Shown here piece by piece: positions 8,061-15,489 of a stretch of DNA of 37,508 bases. The notes beneath the pieces were generated by a model that had not been told where the DNA came from, searched no databases, and saw nothing but the letters and a program-made list of their open reading frames with translations. The stretch spans positions 1 to 37,508 of the forward strand of contig CADCTB010000227.1 of the NCBI GenBank assembly GCA_902805665.1, read 5' to 3'. Every line of letters starts with the position of its first letter. Positions within the stretch are counted from its first letter, which is position 1. The stretch comes from an uncultured Acidimicrobiales bacterium. Lineage in GTDB: Bacteria; Actinomycetota; Acidimicrobiia; Acidimicrobiales; AC-14. The position numbers and the translations under genes were made by a program.

Positions 8061-8671
8061 TGGCCCGGCTGACCGCTGAAAACCTCCAACGGGCGCGCCA
8101 GCTGATCGGCCTGTACCCCCAGTCACGCTCAGCCCTGATTCCGATGCTGCACATCGCCCAGGAGCAGGACGGCTGGCTCACGCCTGACGGCATGGCCCAC
8201 GTGGCCGAACTCCTCGACATCGACCCCGCCGAGGTCTACGGAACCGCCAGCTTCTACGACATGTTCTTCACCCACCCGGTCGGGCGCTACCTGGTGTCGG
8301 TGTGCACGAACCTGGCCTGTCTCATCAACGGGGCCGACGAGCTGCTCGAGCATGCCGAGGCCCGCCTGGGCGTGGCGCCGGGAGGGACGACTGCCGACGG
8401 CGAGTTCACCCTGGAGGAGGTCGAGTGCATCGCCTTCTGCGGCGCCGCACCCTGCCTGGCGGTCAACTGGCGGTTCTTCGGCAACATCGGCAACGACGAC
8501 TTCGACCGCCTGGTCGAGGATCTGGTCGCCGGCCGCCTGGCCGACGACGTGCCGCCCCACGGCACCCTCAACCGGGTCGGCCGGCGGGTGGGCCTCACCG
8601 CCGGCGCCGCCTCCAGCCCGCCGGCCACGCACGAGGACGACGCCACCCCCGAGCAGGCAAGGCCTTCGTGA
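8060..8671 (+). CDS. nuoE: NADH-quinone oxidoreductase subunit E (set 1)
   Basis: A 203-residue NuoE, the 24-kDa [2Fe-2S] subunit of the NADH-dehydrogenase module. The thioredoxin-like domain keeps all four cluster ligands, C82 and C87 (CTNLAC) and C123 and C127 (ECIAFC). EVYGTASFYDMF before them is also typical. The C-terminal 40 residues are a low-complexity tail rich in Ala, Ser, Pro and Glu. The ATG overlaps the stop of a 10-codon leaderless ORF, and a mini-ORF links it to nuoF. It is the first gene of the uninterrupted nuoEFGHIJKLMN run; no second nuoE is present in the window. Confidence 0.96.
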   Translation: MARLTAENLQRARQLIGLYPQSRSALIPMLHIAQEQDGWLTPDGMAHVAELLDIDPAEVYGTASFYDMFFTHPVGRYLVSVCTNLACLINGADELLEHAEARLGVAPGGTTADGEFTLEEVECIAFCGAAPCLAVNWRFFGNIGNDDFDRLVEDLVAGRLADDVPPHGTLNRVGRRVGLTAGAASSPPATHEDDATPEQARPS

Positions 8672-8745
8672 CCGGCCTCGCTGGCTGCGTGCGGAACGCA
8701 ACGCCAGCTGCGTGCGGAACGCAACGGAAAGGTCGGTCCAAGTGA
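8668..8745 (+). CDS. Bridging mini-ORF nuoE-nuoF (25 residues)
   Basis: The GTG at 8668 overlaps the nuoE TGA (GTGA) and the ORF's own TGA (8743-8745) overlaps the nuoF GTG (GTGA). The frame stays open through two direct repeats. The peptide is basic, begins MTGLAGCVRNATP, and resembles nothing I know. The arrangement could hand ribosomes across a 70-base spacer. Coding is unproven; it may only reflect an open spacer. Confidence 0.3.
   Translation: MTGLAGCVRNATPAACGTQRKGRSK
8684..8726. repeat. Tandem 20-bp direct repeat with hairpins between nuoE and nuoF
   Basis: GCTGCGTGCGGAACGCAACG occurs at 8684-8703 and again at 8707-8726, separated by CCA. Each copy holds TGCGT and ACGCA arms around GCGGA. 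Around the first copy the stem extends with CTGGC (8681-8685) and GCCAG (8703-8707). This spacer is the only gap between nuoE and nuoF. Confidence 0.8.
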
Positions 8746-10046
8746 TCACAGACGCCGCGCCCATCGTCACCGCCCGGATCGGCTCACCCCAGTCCTGGAC
8801 GCTTCGGTCCTACCTCGACCAGGGCGGGTACGACGGCCTGCGCAAGGCCCTGACCATGGACCCGGGCGAGGTCAGCGAGGAGGTGCTCACCGCCAACCTC
8901 CTCGGCCGTGGAGGCGCGGGCTTCGAGGCCGGCAAGAAGTGGGGGATGCTCCGCAAGGCCGACCCCGTCTACCTCGTCATCAACGGCGACGAGAGCGAGC
9001 CGTGCACCTTCAAAGACCACATGCTCATGGAGGAGGACCCCCACCAGATCATCGAAGGCACCCTGATCTGCGCCTACGCCGTCGGCGCCAGCCAGGCCTT
9101 CATCTACGTGCGGGGCGAGTTCGCCCTGGGCCTCGAGCGCATGACCGCGGCCCTGAACGAGGCCTACGCCTTCGGAGCGGTGGGTCGCAACATCCTCGGT
9201 TCCGGCTTCTCCATCGACGTGGTCGTCCACCCCGGTGCCGGCGCCTACATCTGCGGCGAGGAGACCGCCCTCATCGAGAGCCTCGAGGGCAAGCGGGGCT
9301 ATCCCCGTGACAAGCCCCCGTGGTTCCCCGCGGCCATGGGCCTCTACAAGGCGCCGACCATCGTCAACAACGTCGAGACGGTGTCGAACCTGCCGTGGAT
9401 CGTCACCAACGGCGGCGCCGCCTTCGCGGGCCTCGGAGTGGGCCGGTCCGCCGGCACCCGCCTGTTCTCTGTCTCGGGCCACGTCAAACGACCGGCCAAC
9501 TACGAGGTCGAGATGGCGAAGGTCACCTTCCGGGATCTCATGTACGACCCCAAGCTGGGTGGCGGGATCCGTGAGGACCGAGAGCTCAAGGCGTTCGTGC
9601 CCGGCGGCGTGTCGGCGCCGTGGTTCGGCCCCGACCAGCTCGACATGGGCCTCGACCAGGACGCGGTGGGCAAGGCCGGGTCCATGCTGGGCTCGGGCTC
9701 GGTCGTCGCCATGGACGACCAGACCTGCATGGTGCGGGCCGCGTGGAGGATCACCCGCTTCTTCCACCGTGAGTCCTGCGGCCAGTGCACGCCCTGTCGA
9801 GAGGGCGGCGGCTGGCTCGACAAGGTCATGCGCCGCATCGAGCTGGGGCAGGGCCGCGAGTCCGACCTCGACCTGCTGCTCGACGTGTGTGACAACATCG
9901 CCCCGGGCCTCGGCTGGCCTCCCCAGAAGACCACCATCTGCGTGCTCGGCCCCTCCATCCCCTCCTCGATCGTCTCGGGCATCAAGATGTTCCGCGACGA
10001 GTTCCTCGTCCACATCAAAGAAGGGGCCTGTCCCTTTGGCCGATGA
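8742..10046 (+). CDS. nuoF: NADH-quinone oxidoreductase subunit F (set 1)
   Basis: A 434-residue NuoF, the 51-kDa subunit that binds NADH, FMN and the N3 [4Fe-4S] cluster. The glycine-rich FMN/NADH segment LLGRGGAGFEAGKKWGM and NGDESEPCTFKDHMLME are intact. The cluster motif ESCGQCTPCREG is followed by the fourth Cys in LLLDVCDNI. I place the start at GTG 8742, with GGAAAGG about 9 bases upstream and protein sequence beginning MITDAAPIVT; longer readings run through the nuoE 3' end and the spacer repeats. It is the entry point for NADH electrons and the only nuoF in the window. Confidence 0.96.
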   Translation: MITDAAPIVTARIGSPQSWTLRSYLDQGGYDGLRKALTMDPGEVSEEVLTANLLGRGGAGFEAGKKWGMLRKADPVYLVINGDESEPCTFKDHMLMEEDPHQIIEGTLICAYAVGASQAFIYVRGEFALGLERMTAALNEAYAFGAVGRNILGSGFSIDVVVHPGAGAYICGEETALIESLEGKRGYPRDKPPWFPAAMGLYKAPTIVNNVETVSNLPWIVTNGGAAFAGLGVGRSAGTRLFSVSGHVKRPANYEVEMAKVTFRDLMYDPKLGGGIREDRELKAFVPGGVSAPWFGPDQLDMGLDQDAVGKAGSMLGSGSVVAMDDQTCMVRAAWRITRFFHRESCGQCTPCREGGGWLDKVMRRIELGQGRESDLDLLLDVCDNIAPGLGWPPQKTTICVLGPSIPSSIVSGIKMFRDEFLVHIKEGACPFGR

Positions 10047-12696
10047 CCCCATCAACATCACCGTCGATGGGAAGGCCATGGAGGCCAAGCCGGGCGAGAT
10101 GGTCATCGCCGCGGCCGAGCGGGGCGGCGTCTACATCCCCCGGTTCTGCTGGCACCCTCGTATGCGGCCGGTCGGCATGTGCCGCATGTGCCTGGTCGAG
10201 ATCAAGGGGCCGCGTGGCTTCTCCCTGATGCCGGCGTGCTTCGTGCCGGTGGCCGACGGCCAGGAGGTCGTCACCGACTCGCCCAAGGTGAAGAAGGCCC
10301 AGGACGGCGTCCTCGAGTTCCTTTTGATCAATCACCCCCTCGACTGCCCGGTGTGCGACCGGGGCGGCGAGTGCCCTCTCCAGGACCAGACGTTCGCCTT
10401 CGGGCCGGGCGAGAGCCGCTTCGTCGAGGAGAAGCGCCACTGGGCCAAGCCCATCCCCATCAACCCCCTCGTCGCCCTCGACCGCGAGCGCTGCATCCAG
10501 TGCTCGCGCTGCACCCGCTTCGCCGACGAGGTGGCCGGCGACGCCATGATCGACTTCATCGGCCGGGCCGACATGACCGAGGTCAACACCTTCCCCGACC
10601 GGCCGTTCACGTCGAACTTCAGCGGCAACGTCGTCCAGATCTGCCCGGTGGGCGCGCTCACCGCCACCCCGTACCGGTTCAAGGCCCGCCCGTGGGACCT
10701 CGACGTCGTCGAGTCGACGTGCACCGCCTGTGCGGTCGGCTGCCGCATGGCGCTGCAGTCCTCGTCCAACCGGCTCATCCGGCACCTGGGCGTCGACAGC
10801 GACCCGGTCAACCACGGCTGGCTGTGCGACAAGGGCCGGTTCAGCTACGAGCAGACCGACAACCCCGACCGGCTCCGCACCCCGCTCGTGCGCAAGGGGG
10901 GCCAGCTGGTCGAGTCCAGTTGGAACGAGGCGCTCAGCATGGCCGCCGAGGGGCTCCGTCGCGTCCACGACACCTCCGGCCCCGAGGCCATCGCCGTCCT
11001 CGGCGGCGCCCGCCTGCCCAACGAGGATGCGTACGCCTGGGCCAAGCTGGCCAAGGGCGTGCTCGGCACCGACAACGTCGACTGCCAGATGGGCGACGGC
11101 CTCCCCGCCGAGCTGGTGCTGGGCCTGCCCCGGGCCACCATCGACGAAGCGTGCGCGGCCGCAGCCGTGGTCCTCCTCGCCCCCGACATCAAGGAGGAGC
11201 TGCCGGTCTTCTACCTCCGGCTGCGGGAGGCCGTGGTCGACAAGGGCCTCAAGCTCATCGAGCTCACGCCCCAGGCCACCGGCCTGAGCCGCCACGCCGA
11301 GGTCCGTCTCCAGTACCGCCCCGGGGAGGCAGCCGCGGTGACCCGCGCCCTCGCCGCCACCCGCGTGCCCGACGAGGGCGCCGGCGGCGTCTCGGCGGCC
11401 GACATTGGCGCAGCCGCCGAGGTGCTCGGCGCGGCCGAGTCGGTCGTGGTCGTTCTCGGGCGGGCCTCGCTGGCCGAGACGGCCGAGAGCATTGCCGACG
11501 CGGCCGGCGTGCTGGCCAACGCCCTGCCCGACGCCACGTTCCTGTCCGCCCTCCGGCGGGGCAACGTCCACGGCGCCCTCGACATGGGCCTGGCCCCCGG
11601 CATCCTGCCCGGGCGGGTCTCCCTCGACGAAGGCCGGGAGTGGTTCGCCGAGGCATGGGGCGACGTGCCCGGCACGAGAGGCATGGATGCCGCCGCCGTC
11701 CTTGCCGCCGCGGCCCAGAACACCGTCCAGGCCCTGGTGCTGGTCGGCGCCGACCCGGCCACCGACTTCCCCGACCGGGCCCTCGCCACCCAGGCCCTCG
11801 CCGGCGTCGGGTTCACGGTGGTCGTCGACCTCTTCGGAGACGGCAGTGGTCCGTCGGCCCACGCCGACGTCGTCCTCCCCGCTTCCGGGTACGGCGAGCG
11901 CACCGGCACCACCACCAACATGGAGGGCCGGGTGAGCCGGCTCGGCCAGAAGGTGACGGCGCCGGGCACCGCCCGCCCCGACTGGATGATCGCCGCCGAC
12001 CTGGCCTCCCGTCTCGGCGCCGACCTCGGCTTCGAGTCGCTCGACGACATCGCGGTGGAGGTCGAGCGGCTGGCCCCGTCCCACGCCGGGCTGACCCCGC
12101 AGCTCCTCGCCCGTCCCGGCTACCGCGACGGTGTCCTTGTCCCGCTGGCCGACGGCATGCCGACGGAGGCCGACCGGCCGAAGGAGGCCATCGAGGTCAC
12201 CGCCAACCGGGCTCACCTCGGCAACGTCCCGTTCGAGAACGAACCCGACGCTGACGCCCCCCTGGAGCCACAGGCGGAACCGGTGACGTCGCCCACCCAG
12301 GCGCCGGCCCGGAGCCGCCCCCCGGTGCTCCGCTACCTGCCCGGTTCGCCGGCCCGGCAGGCGCCTCCCGTCGACGCCTACTCCCTGCGCCTGGTGGCCG
12401 TGCACAACCTGTACGACGCGGGCGCCCTGGTGTCCCGGTCGCCGTCGCTGTCGGCCCTTGCTCCAAGCCCCTGCCTCCGGGTCAACCCGGCCGACCTGGG
12501 CCGCATGGGCGTGAAGACCGGTGACCGGGTCCGGGTGTCGTCGTCGCGGAAGTCGCTCGTGCTCGACGTGGCCGCCGACCCGCACGTCCTGAGGGGCTCG
12601 GCCGTGCTGGCCTTCAACGCCCCCGGTGAGGGCGCGGCCGACCTGATCGACATCTCCGAGCCGGTCACCGACCTCCGCGTGGAGACGGTGAAGTAG
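10036..12696 (+). CDS. nuoG: NADH-quinone oxidoreductase subunit G (set 1)
   Basis: An 886-residue NuoG, the 75-kDa subunit carrying the electron wire from NuoF. The N-terminal [2Fe-2S] domain has ligands C38, C49, C52 and C68. His100, C104, C107 and C113 hold N5. CIQCSRC and a later QICPVGA hold N4. The extra N7 site is complete: C229-x2-C232-x3-C236-x27-C264. After this comes a molybdopterin-oxidoreductase-like domain of about 600 residues that no longer binds a cofactor in complex I. The TTG at 10036 is chosen because it restores the first ferredoxin strand (PINITVDGK) and has AAGGGG nine bases upstream; it overlaps nuoF by 11 bases. A Pro/Ala-rich linker lies near residue 750. Confidence 0.95.
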   Translation: MADDPINITVDGKAMEAKPGEMVIAAAERGGVYIPRFCWHPRMRPVGMCRMCLVEIKGPRGFSLMPACFVPVADGQEVVTDSPKVKKAQDGVLEFLLINHPLDCPVCDRGGECPLQDQTFAFGPGESRFVEEKRHWAKPIPINPLVALDRERCIQCSRCTRFADEVAGDAMIDFIGRADMTEVNTFPDRPFTSNFSGNVVQICPVGALTATPYRFKARPWDLDVVESTCTACAVGCRMALQSSSNRLIRHLGVDSDPVNHGWLCDKGRFSYEQTDNPDRLRTPLVRKGGQLVESSWNEALSMAAEGLRRVHDTSGPEAIAVLGGARLPNEDAYAWAKLAKGVLGTDNVDCQMGDGLPAELVLGLPRATIDEACAAAAVVLLAPDIKEELPVFYLRLREAVVDKGLKLIELTPQATGLSRHAEVRLQYRPGEAAAVTRALAATRVPDEGAGGVSAADIGAAAEVLGAAESVVVVLGRASLAETAESIADAAGVLANALPDATFLSALRRGNVHGALDMGLAPGILPGRVSLDEGREWFAEAWGDVPGTRGMDAAAVLAAAAQNTVQALVLVGADPATDFPDRALATQALAGVGFTVVVDLFGDGSGPSAHADVVLPASGYGERTGTTTNMEGRVSRLGQKVTAPGTARPDWMIAADLASRLGADLGFESLDDIAVEVERLAPSHAGLTPQLLARPGYRDGVLVPLADGMPTEADRPKEAIEVTANRAHLGNVPFENEPDADAPLEPQAEPVTSPTQAPARSRPPVLRYLPGSPARQAPPVDAYSLRLVAVHNLYDAGALVSRSPSLSALAPSPCLRVNPADLGRMGVKTGDRVRVSSSRKSLVLDVAADPHVLRGSAVLAFNAPGEGAADLIDISEPVTDLRVETVK

Positions 12697-12698
12697 CG

Positions 12699-13847
12699 GT
12701 GGGCGACCCGCTCTACGCCGACGGGATCGACGCCGCCGTCCTCCTCATCGTGGCCGCCAAGGTCCTCATCGTCTTCGCCTTCCTGATGGTGTCGGTGCTG
12801 TTCATGGTGTGGTTCGAGCGCAAGGTCATCTCGGACATGCAGAGCCGGATCGGTCCCAACCGGGCGGGGCCCTGGGGACTGCTGCAGACCCTGGCCGACG
12901 GCATCAAGCTCTTCTTCAAGGAGGATCTGCTCCCCGAGCAGGCCGACCGCCGGGTGTTCCGCCTGGCGCCGTACCTGTCCATCGTCCCCGCCTTCGCCGC
13001 CTTCGCGGTGGTGCCCTTCGGCGGCACCATCTCTGTCTTCGGGCACCGCACCCACATGCAGCTGGCCGACCCTCCGGTCGGGGTGCTCTTCCTGCTGGCC
13101 ATGTCCGGCATCGCCGTCTACGGCGTCATGCTCGCCGGCTGGGCGTCGGGCTCCAAGTACCCGCTGCTGGGATCCGTCCGGGCCTCGGCCCAGATGGTGT
13201 CCTACGAGGCGGCCATGAGCCTGGCCATCGCCGCCGCGGTGCTGACGGCGGGATCGCTGTCGACCCGCGACATCGTCATCGCCCAGGAGGGCTACCGCTG
13301 GAACCTGTGGGTGCTGGGCGTGGTCCCGTTCGTGGTCTACCTGATCGCGGCCACGGCCGAGACCAACCGGCCGCCGTTCGACCTGGTGGAGGCCGAGCAG
13401 GAGCTGGTGGGTGGCTTCCACACCGAGTACGCCTCGATCAGCTTCGCCCTCTTCTTCCTTGCCGAGTTCATGAACACGGTGACCGTCTCGGCGGTGGCCG
13501 TCACCCTGTTCCTGGGCGGCCCCAACGGCCCCCGCATCGGCTTCCTGCCCGACCTCTGGCCCGTGGTCTGGTTCCTGGGCAAGCTGCTGATCTTCCTGTT
13601 CGTGTACGTGTGGTTCCGGGCCACCCTGCCCCGCTTCCGGTACGACCAGCTCATGGACCTGGGGTGGAAGAAGCTGATTCCCCTGGCCCTCTACTGGCTG
13701 CTGCTGATCGCCGCCCTCCGCGTCGGACGCGATCGTGGGTGGGAGTGGTACTACGTCCTCGGCGCCGGCGTGGCCGTGGGCGCCGTGGCGTGGGGTGCGC
13801 TCAGCGCCGCGCTCCGTCAAGGCGACACGGTCAAGGTCGCGGCATGA
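12699..13847 (+). CDS. nuoH: NADH-quinone oxidoreductase subunit H (set 1)
   Basis: A 382-residue NuoH (ND1 homologue), the membrane subunit that joins the two arms and forms the entrance of the quinone tunnel. Conserved cytoplasmic loops are present: ADGIKLFFKEDLLPEQADRR and AETNRPPFDLVEAEQELVGG, followed by HTEYASISFALFFLAEF. The Arg of the ETNRPPFD motif is R224; NuoH2 in this window has Gln at that point. The GTG at 12699 lies 2 bases after the nuoG stop. The stop overlaps an ATG (ATGA) that opens a 5-codon ORF leading into nuoI. It is about 40 residues longer than NuoH2, mostly at the C terminus. Confidence 0.95.
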   Translation: MGDPLYADGIDAAVLLIVAAKVLIVFAFLMVSVLFMVWFERKVISDMQSRIGPNRAGPWGLLQTLADGIKLFFKEDLLPEQADRRVFRLAPYLSIVPAFAAFAVVPFGGTISVFGHRTHMQLADPPVGVLFLLAMSGIAVYGVMLAGWASGSKYPLLGSVRASAQMVSYEAAMSLAIAAAVLTAGSLSTRDIVIAQEGYRWNLWVLGVVPFVVYLIAATAETNRPPFDLVEAEQELVGGFHTEYASISFALFFLAEFMNTVTVSAVAVTLFLGGPNGPRIGFLPDLWPVVWFLGKLLIFLFVYVWFRATLPRFRYDQLMDLGWKKLIPLALYWLLLIAALRVGRDRGWEWYYVLGAGVAVGAVAWGALSAALRQGDTVKVAA

Positions 13848-13860
13848 AAGGCGCCACCTG

Positions 13861-14526
13861 ATGGGCTACCTCGACGGCTTCCGGGTCACCCTCAAGCAGA
13901 TGTGGGGCGAGCGCGTCACCAACGTCTATCCCGACGAGAAGCGGCCCAAGCCCGACCGGTTCCACGGCAGGCACGTCCTGAACCGCTACGAGGACGGCAT
14001 GGAGAAGTGCATCGGCTGTGAGCTCTGCGCCGGTGTCTGCCCGGCCCGCTGCATCTACGTGCGGGGCGCCGACAACCCGCCCGACGACCCGGTCTCACCG
14101 GGCGAGCGCTACGGCTTCGTCTACGAGATCAACTACCTGCGCTGCATCCACTGCGACCTGTGCGTCGAGGCCTGTCCCACCGAGGCCATCACCGAGTCCA
14201 AGCTCTTCGAGTTCTCCTTCACCGACCGCCAGGACGCCATCTACACCAAGGCGGAGCTGGTGGTGGGCGACGACGGCCACCCGCAGAAGCTGCCATGGGA
14301 GGACTGGCGCCCGGGCGACGAGGAGCGCACGTCGGCCTGGGTCCGGGCCACGGCCCCCAACGGCTCGGCGGGCTACGAGGGTCGTGTGGGGTGGTCCGGC
14401 GAGCTGGGCTTCGGCGTGCGGGCGCCCGAGAAGGGTCAGACCGCCGAGAGCGACAAGGCGGCTGTCCCGACCGACGGCAAGAAGAAGAAGAAGCCGGCCC
14501 GAGCGGCCGAGAGCGGGAAGCACTGA
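13861..14526 (+). CDS. nuoI: NADH-quinone oxidoreductase subunit I (set 1)
   Basis: A 221-residue NuoI (23-kDa, TYKY homologue), carrying clusters N6a and N6b that pass electrons to N2 in NuoB. Two ferredoxin motifs are intact: CIGCELCAGVCPARC and CIHCDLCVEACP. The N-terminal helix MGYLDGFRVTLKQMW is typical. A C-terminal extension of about 60 residues ends in a lysine run (KKKKKP) and is low complexity, as in many actinobacterial NuoI proteins. The ATG overlaps the TGA of a 5-codon ORF (TGATG), and AAAGG lies 9 bases upstream. The stop overlaps the nuoJ start. Confidence 0.95.
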   Translation: MGYLDGFRVTLKQMWGERVTNVYPDEKRPKPDRFHGRHVLNRYEDGMEKCIGCELCAGVCPARCIYVRGADNPPDDPVSPGERYGFVYEINYLRCIHCDLCVEACPTEAITESKLFEFSFTDRQDAIYTKAELVVGDDGHPQKLPWEDWRPGDEERTSAWVRATAPNGSAGYEGRVGWSGELGFGVRAPEKGQTAESDKAAVPTDGKKKKKPARAAESGKH

Positions 14527-15065
14527 TGGACTGGATCGTCTTCGTCGTCGCCGCGGCGGCGGTGCTGGCCGGCGCCCTCGGCGTGGTGCTGTCCACCCAT
14601 CCCGTGCACTCGGCGCTCATGCTGGTCCTCACCCTGTTCGGTATCGCCGTGCTCTTCGTGGCCCAGGAGGCCCACTTCCTGGCCGCGGTGCAAGTCATCG
14701 TCTACGCGGGCGCCATCGTCGTCCTCTTCCTGTTCGTCATCATGCTCCTGGGCATCGACAAGTCGGAGAACCTGGCCACCGAGAGGCTGCCGGGTCAGCG
14801 CCCGATCGCCTATCTGGCCGGGCTCGGCGTGATCGCCGCCATCTTCCTGCTGGCCCGCACCGCGTGGGTGTCGGGCGCCGAGTCGGTGGCCGGAGCGGCC
14901 GACGGACCGGGGAGCAACGTCGAGAAGGTGGCCAGCTCGCTCTTCACCCGCTACCTCCTGGCGTTCGAGATGACGTCGGTCCTGCTGGTCATCGCGGTGG
15001 TGGGGGCCGTCGTCCTGGCCCGCCACTCCCCGTCCGGCGGCGTACGAGACGCGGAGGAAACATGA
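14526..15065 (+). CDS. nuoJ: NADH-quinone oxidoreductase subunit J (set 1)
   Basis: A 179-residue NuoJ (ND6 homologue) with five predicted membrane segments. The diagnostic third helix, AAVQVIVYAGAIVVLFLFVIML, with the glycine pi-bulge that rotates during turnover, is clear. The ATG at 14526 overlaps the nuoI TGA (TGATG). The stop codon is also the first base triplet of a structured repeat that separates nuoJ from nuoK. The periplasmic loop between the last helices (GAESVAGAADGPGSN) is longer than in NuoJ2. Confidence 0.94.
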   Translation: MDWIVFVVAAAAVLAGALGVVLSTHPVHSALMLVLTLFGIAVLFVAQEAHFLAAVQVIVYAGAIVVLFLFVIMLLGIDKSENLATERLPGQRPIAYLAGLGVIAAIFLLARTAWVSGAESVAGAADGPGSNVEKVASSLFTRYLLAFEMTSVLLVIAVVGAVVLARHSPSGGVRDAEET

Positions 15066-15172
15066 GTGAGCACGGCGAGCGGGCGTGCCGGCCCAGCCGG
15101 AGCGCAGCGGAGGCCGCTGCCGGCAGGCCCTTGAGGCTCGCCGAGCGCAGCGAACAAGGGAATCAATCGTGA
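15062..15172 (+). CDS. Bridging mini-ORF nuoJ-nuoK (36 residues), inside a repeat
   Basis: The ATG at 15062 overlaps the nuoJ TGA (ATGA) and the ORF's TGA (15170-15172) overlaps the nuoK GTG (GTGA). The frame runs through the structured repeat without a stop. The peptide starts [20 protein letters not shown] and is rich in Ala, Arg and Glu, as expected from a GC-rich repeat. It may let ribosomes cross the repeat; a functional peptide is not implied. Confidence 0.3.
   Translation: MSEHGERACRPSRSAAEAAAGRPLRLAERSEQGNQS
15063..15160. repeat. Structured ~100-bp repeat, copy A (nuoJ-nuoK gap)
   Basis: Begins at the nuoJ stop codon and aligns without gaps to 20523-20620 (offset 5460; about three quarters identical by eye). 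Outer stem GGCGAGC (15074-15080) with GCTCGCC (15136-15142); middle stem GGGCGTGCCGGC (15081-15092) with GCCGGCAGGCCC (15119-15130), one G.G mismatch. It ends with the conserved box GAGCGCAGCGA (15143-15153). Its AAGGG supplies the ribosome site of nuoK. Confidence 0.85.
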
Positions 15173-15474
15173 GCGTCCCCGGGGCGTGGTACCTGGGCCT
15201 GGCGGCCATGCTGTTCACCATCGGCGGCGTGGGCCTGCTCGTCCGGCGAAACGTGCTGATCATGTTCATGTGCATCGAGCTGATGCTCAACGCCGTCAAC
15301 CTCACCTTCGTCACCTTCGCCCGCATGCTCAACGACATCGGCGGGCAGGTCGTCGTCTTCTTCGTACTGGTGGTGGCCGCCGCCGAGGTCGTGGTCGGCC
15401 TGGCCATCATCGTGTCCATCTTCCGCCGCCGCACCGAGGCCACCGCTGACGACATCTCCCTCCTCAAAGGCTGA
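15169..15474 (+). CDS. nuoK: NADH-quinone oxidoreductase subunit K (set 1)
   Basis: A 101-residue NuoK (ND4L homologue) with three membrane helices. The two proton-path glutamates are present in [10 protein letters not shown] and [11 protein letters not shown]. The GTG at 15169 is chosen because the protein then begins [15 protein letters not shown], the expected first helix, and AAGGG lies about 9 bases upstream; a longer reading would translate the structured repeat. The start overlaps the stop of the bridging mini-ORF. NuoL follows after 15 bases containing GGGAG. Confidence 0.94.
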   Translation: MSVPGAWYLGLAAMLFTIGGVGLLVRRNVLIMFMCIELMLNAVNLTFVTFARMLNDIGGQVVVFFVLVVAAAEVVVGLAIIVSIFRRRTEATADDISLLKG

Positions 15475-15489
15475 GGGAGACAACCGCCC

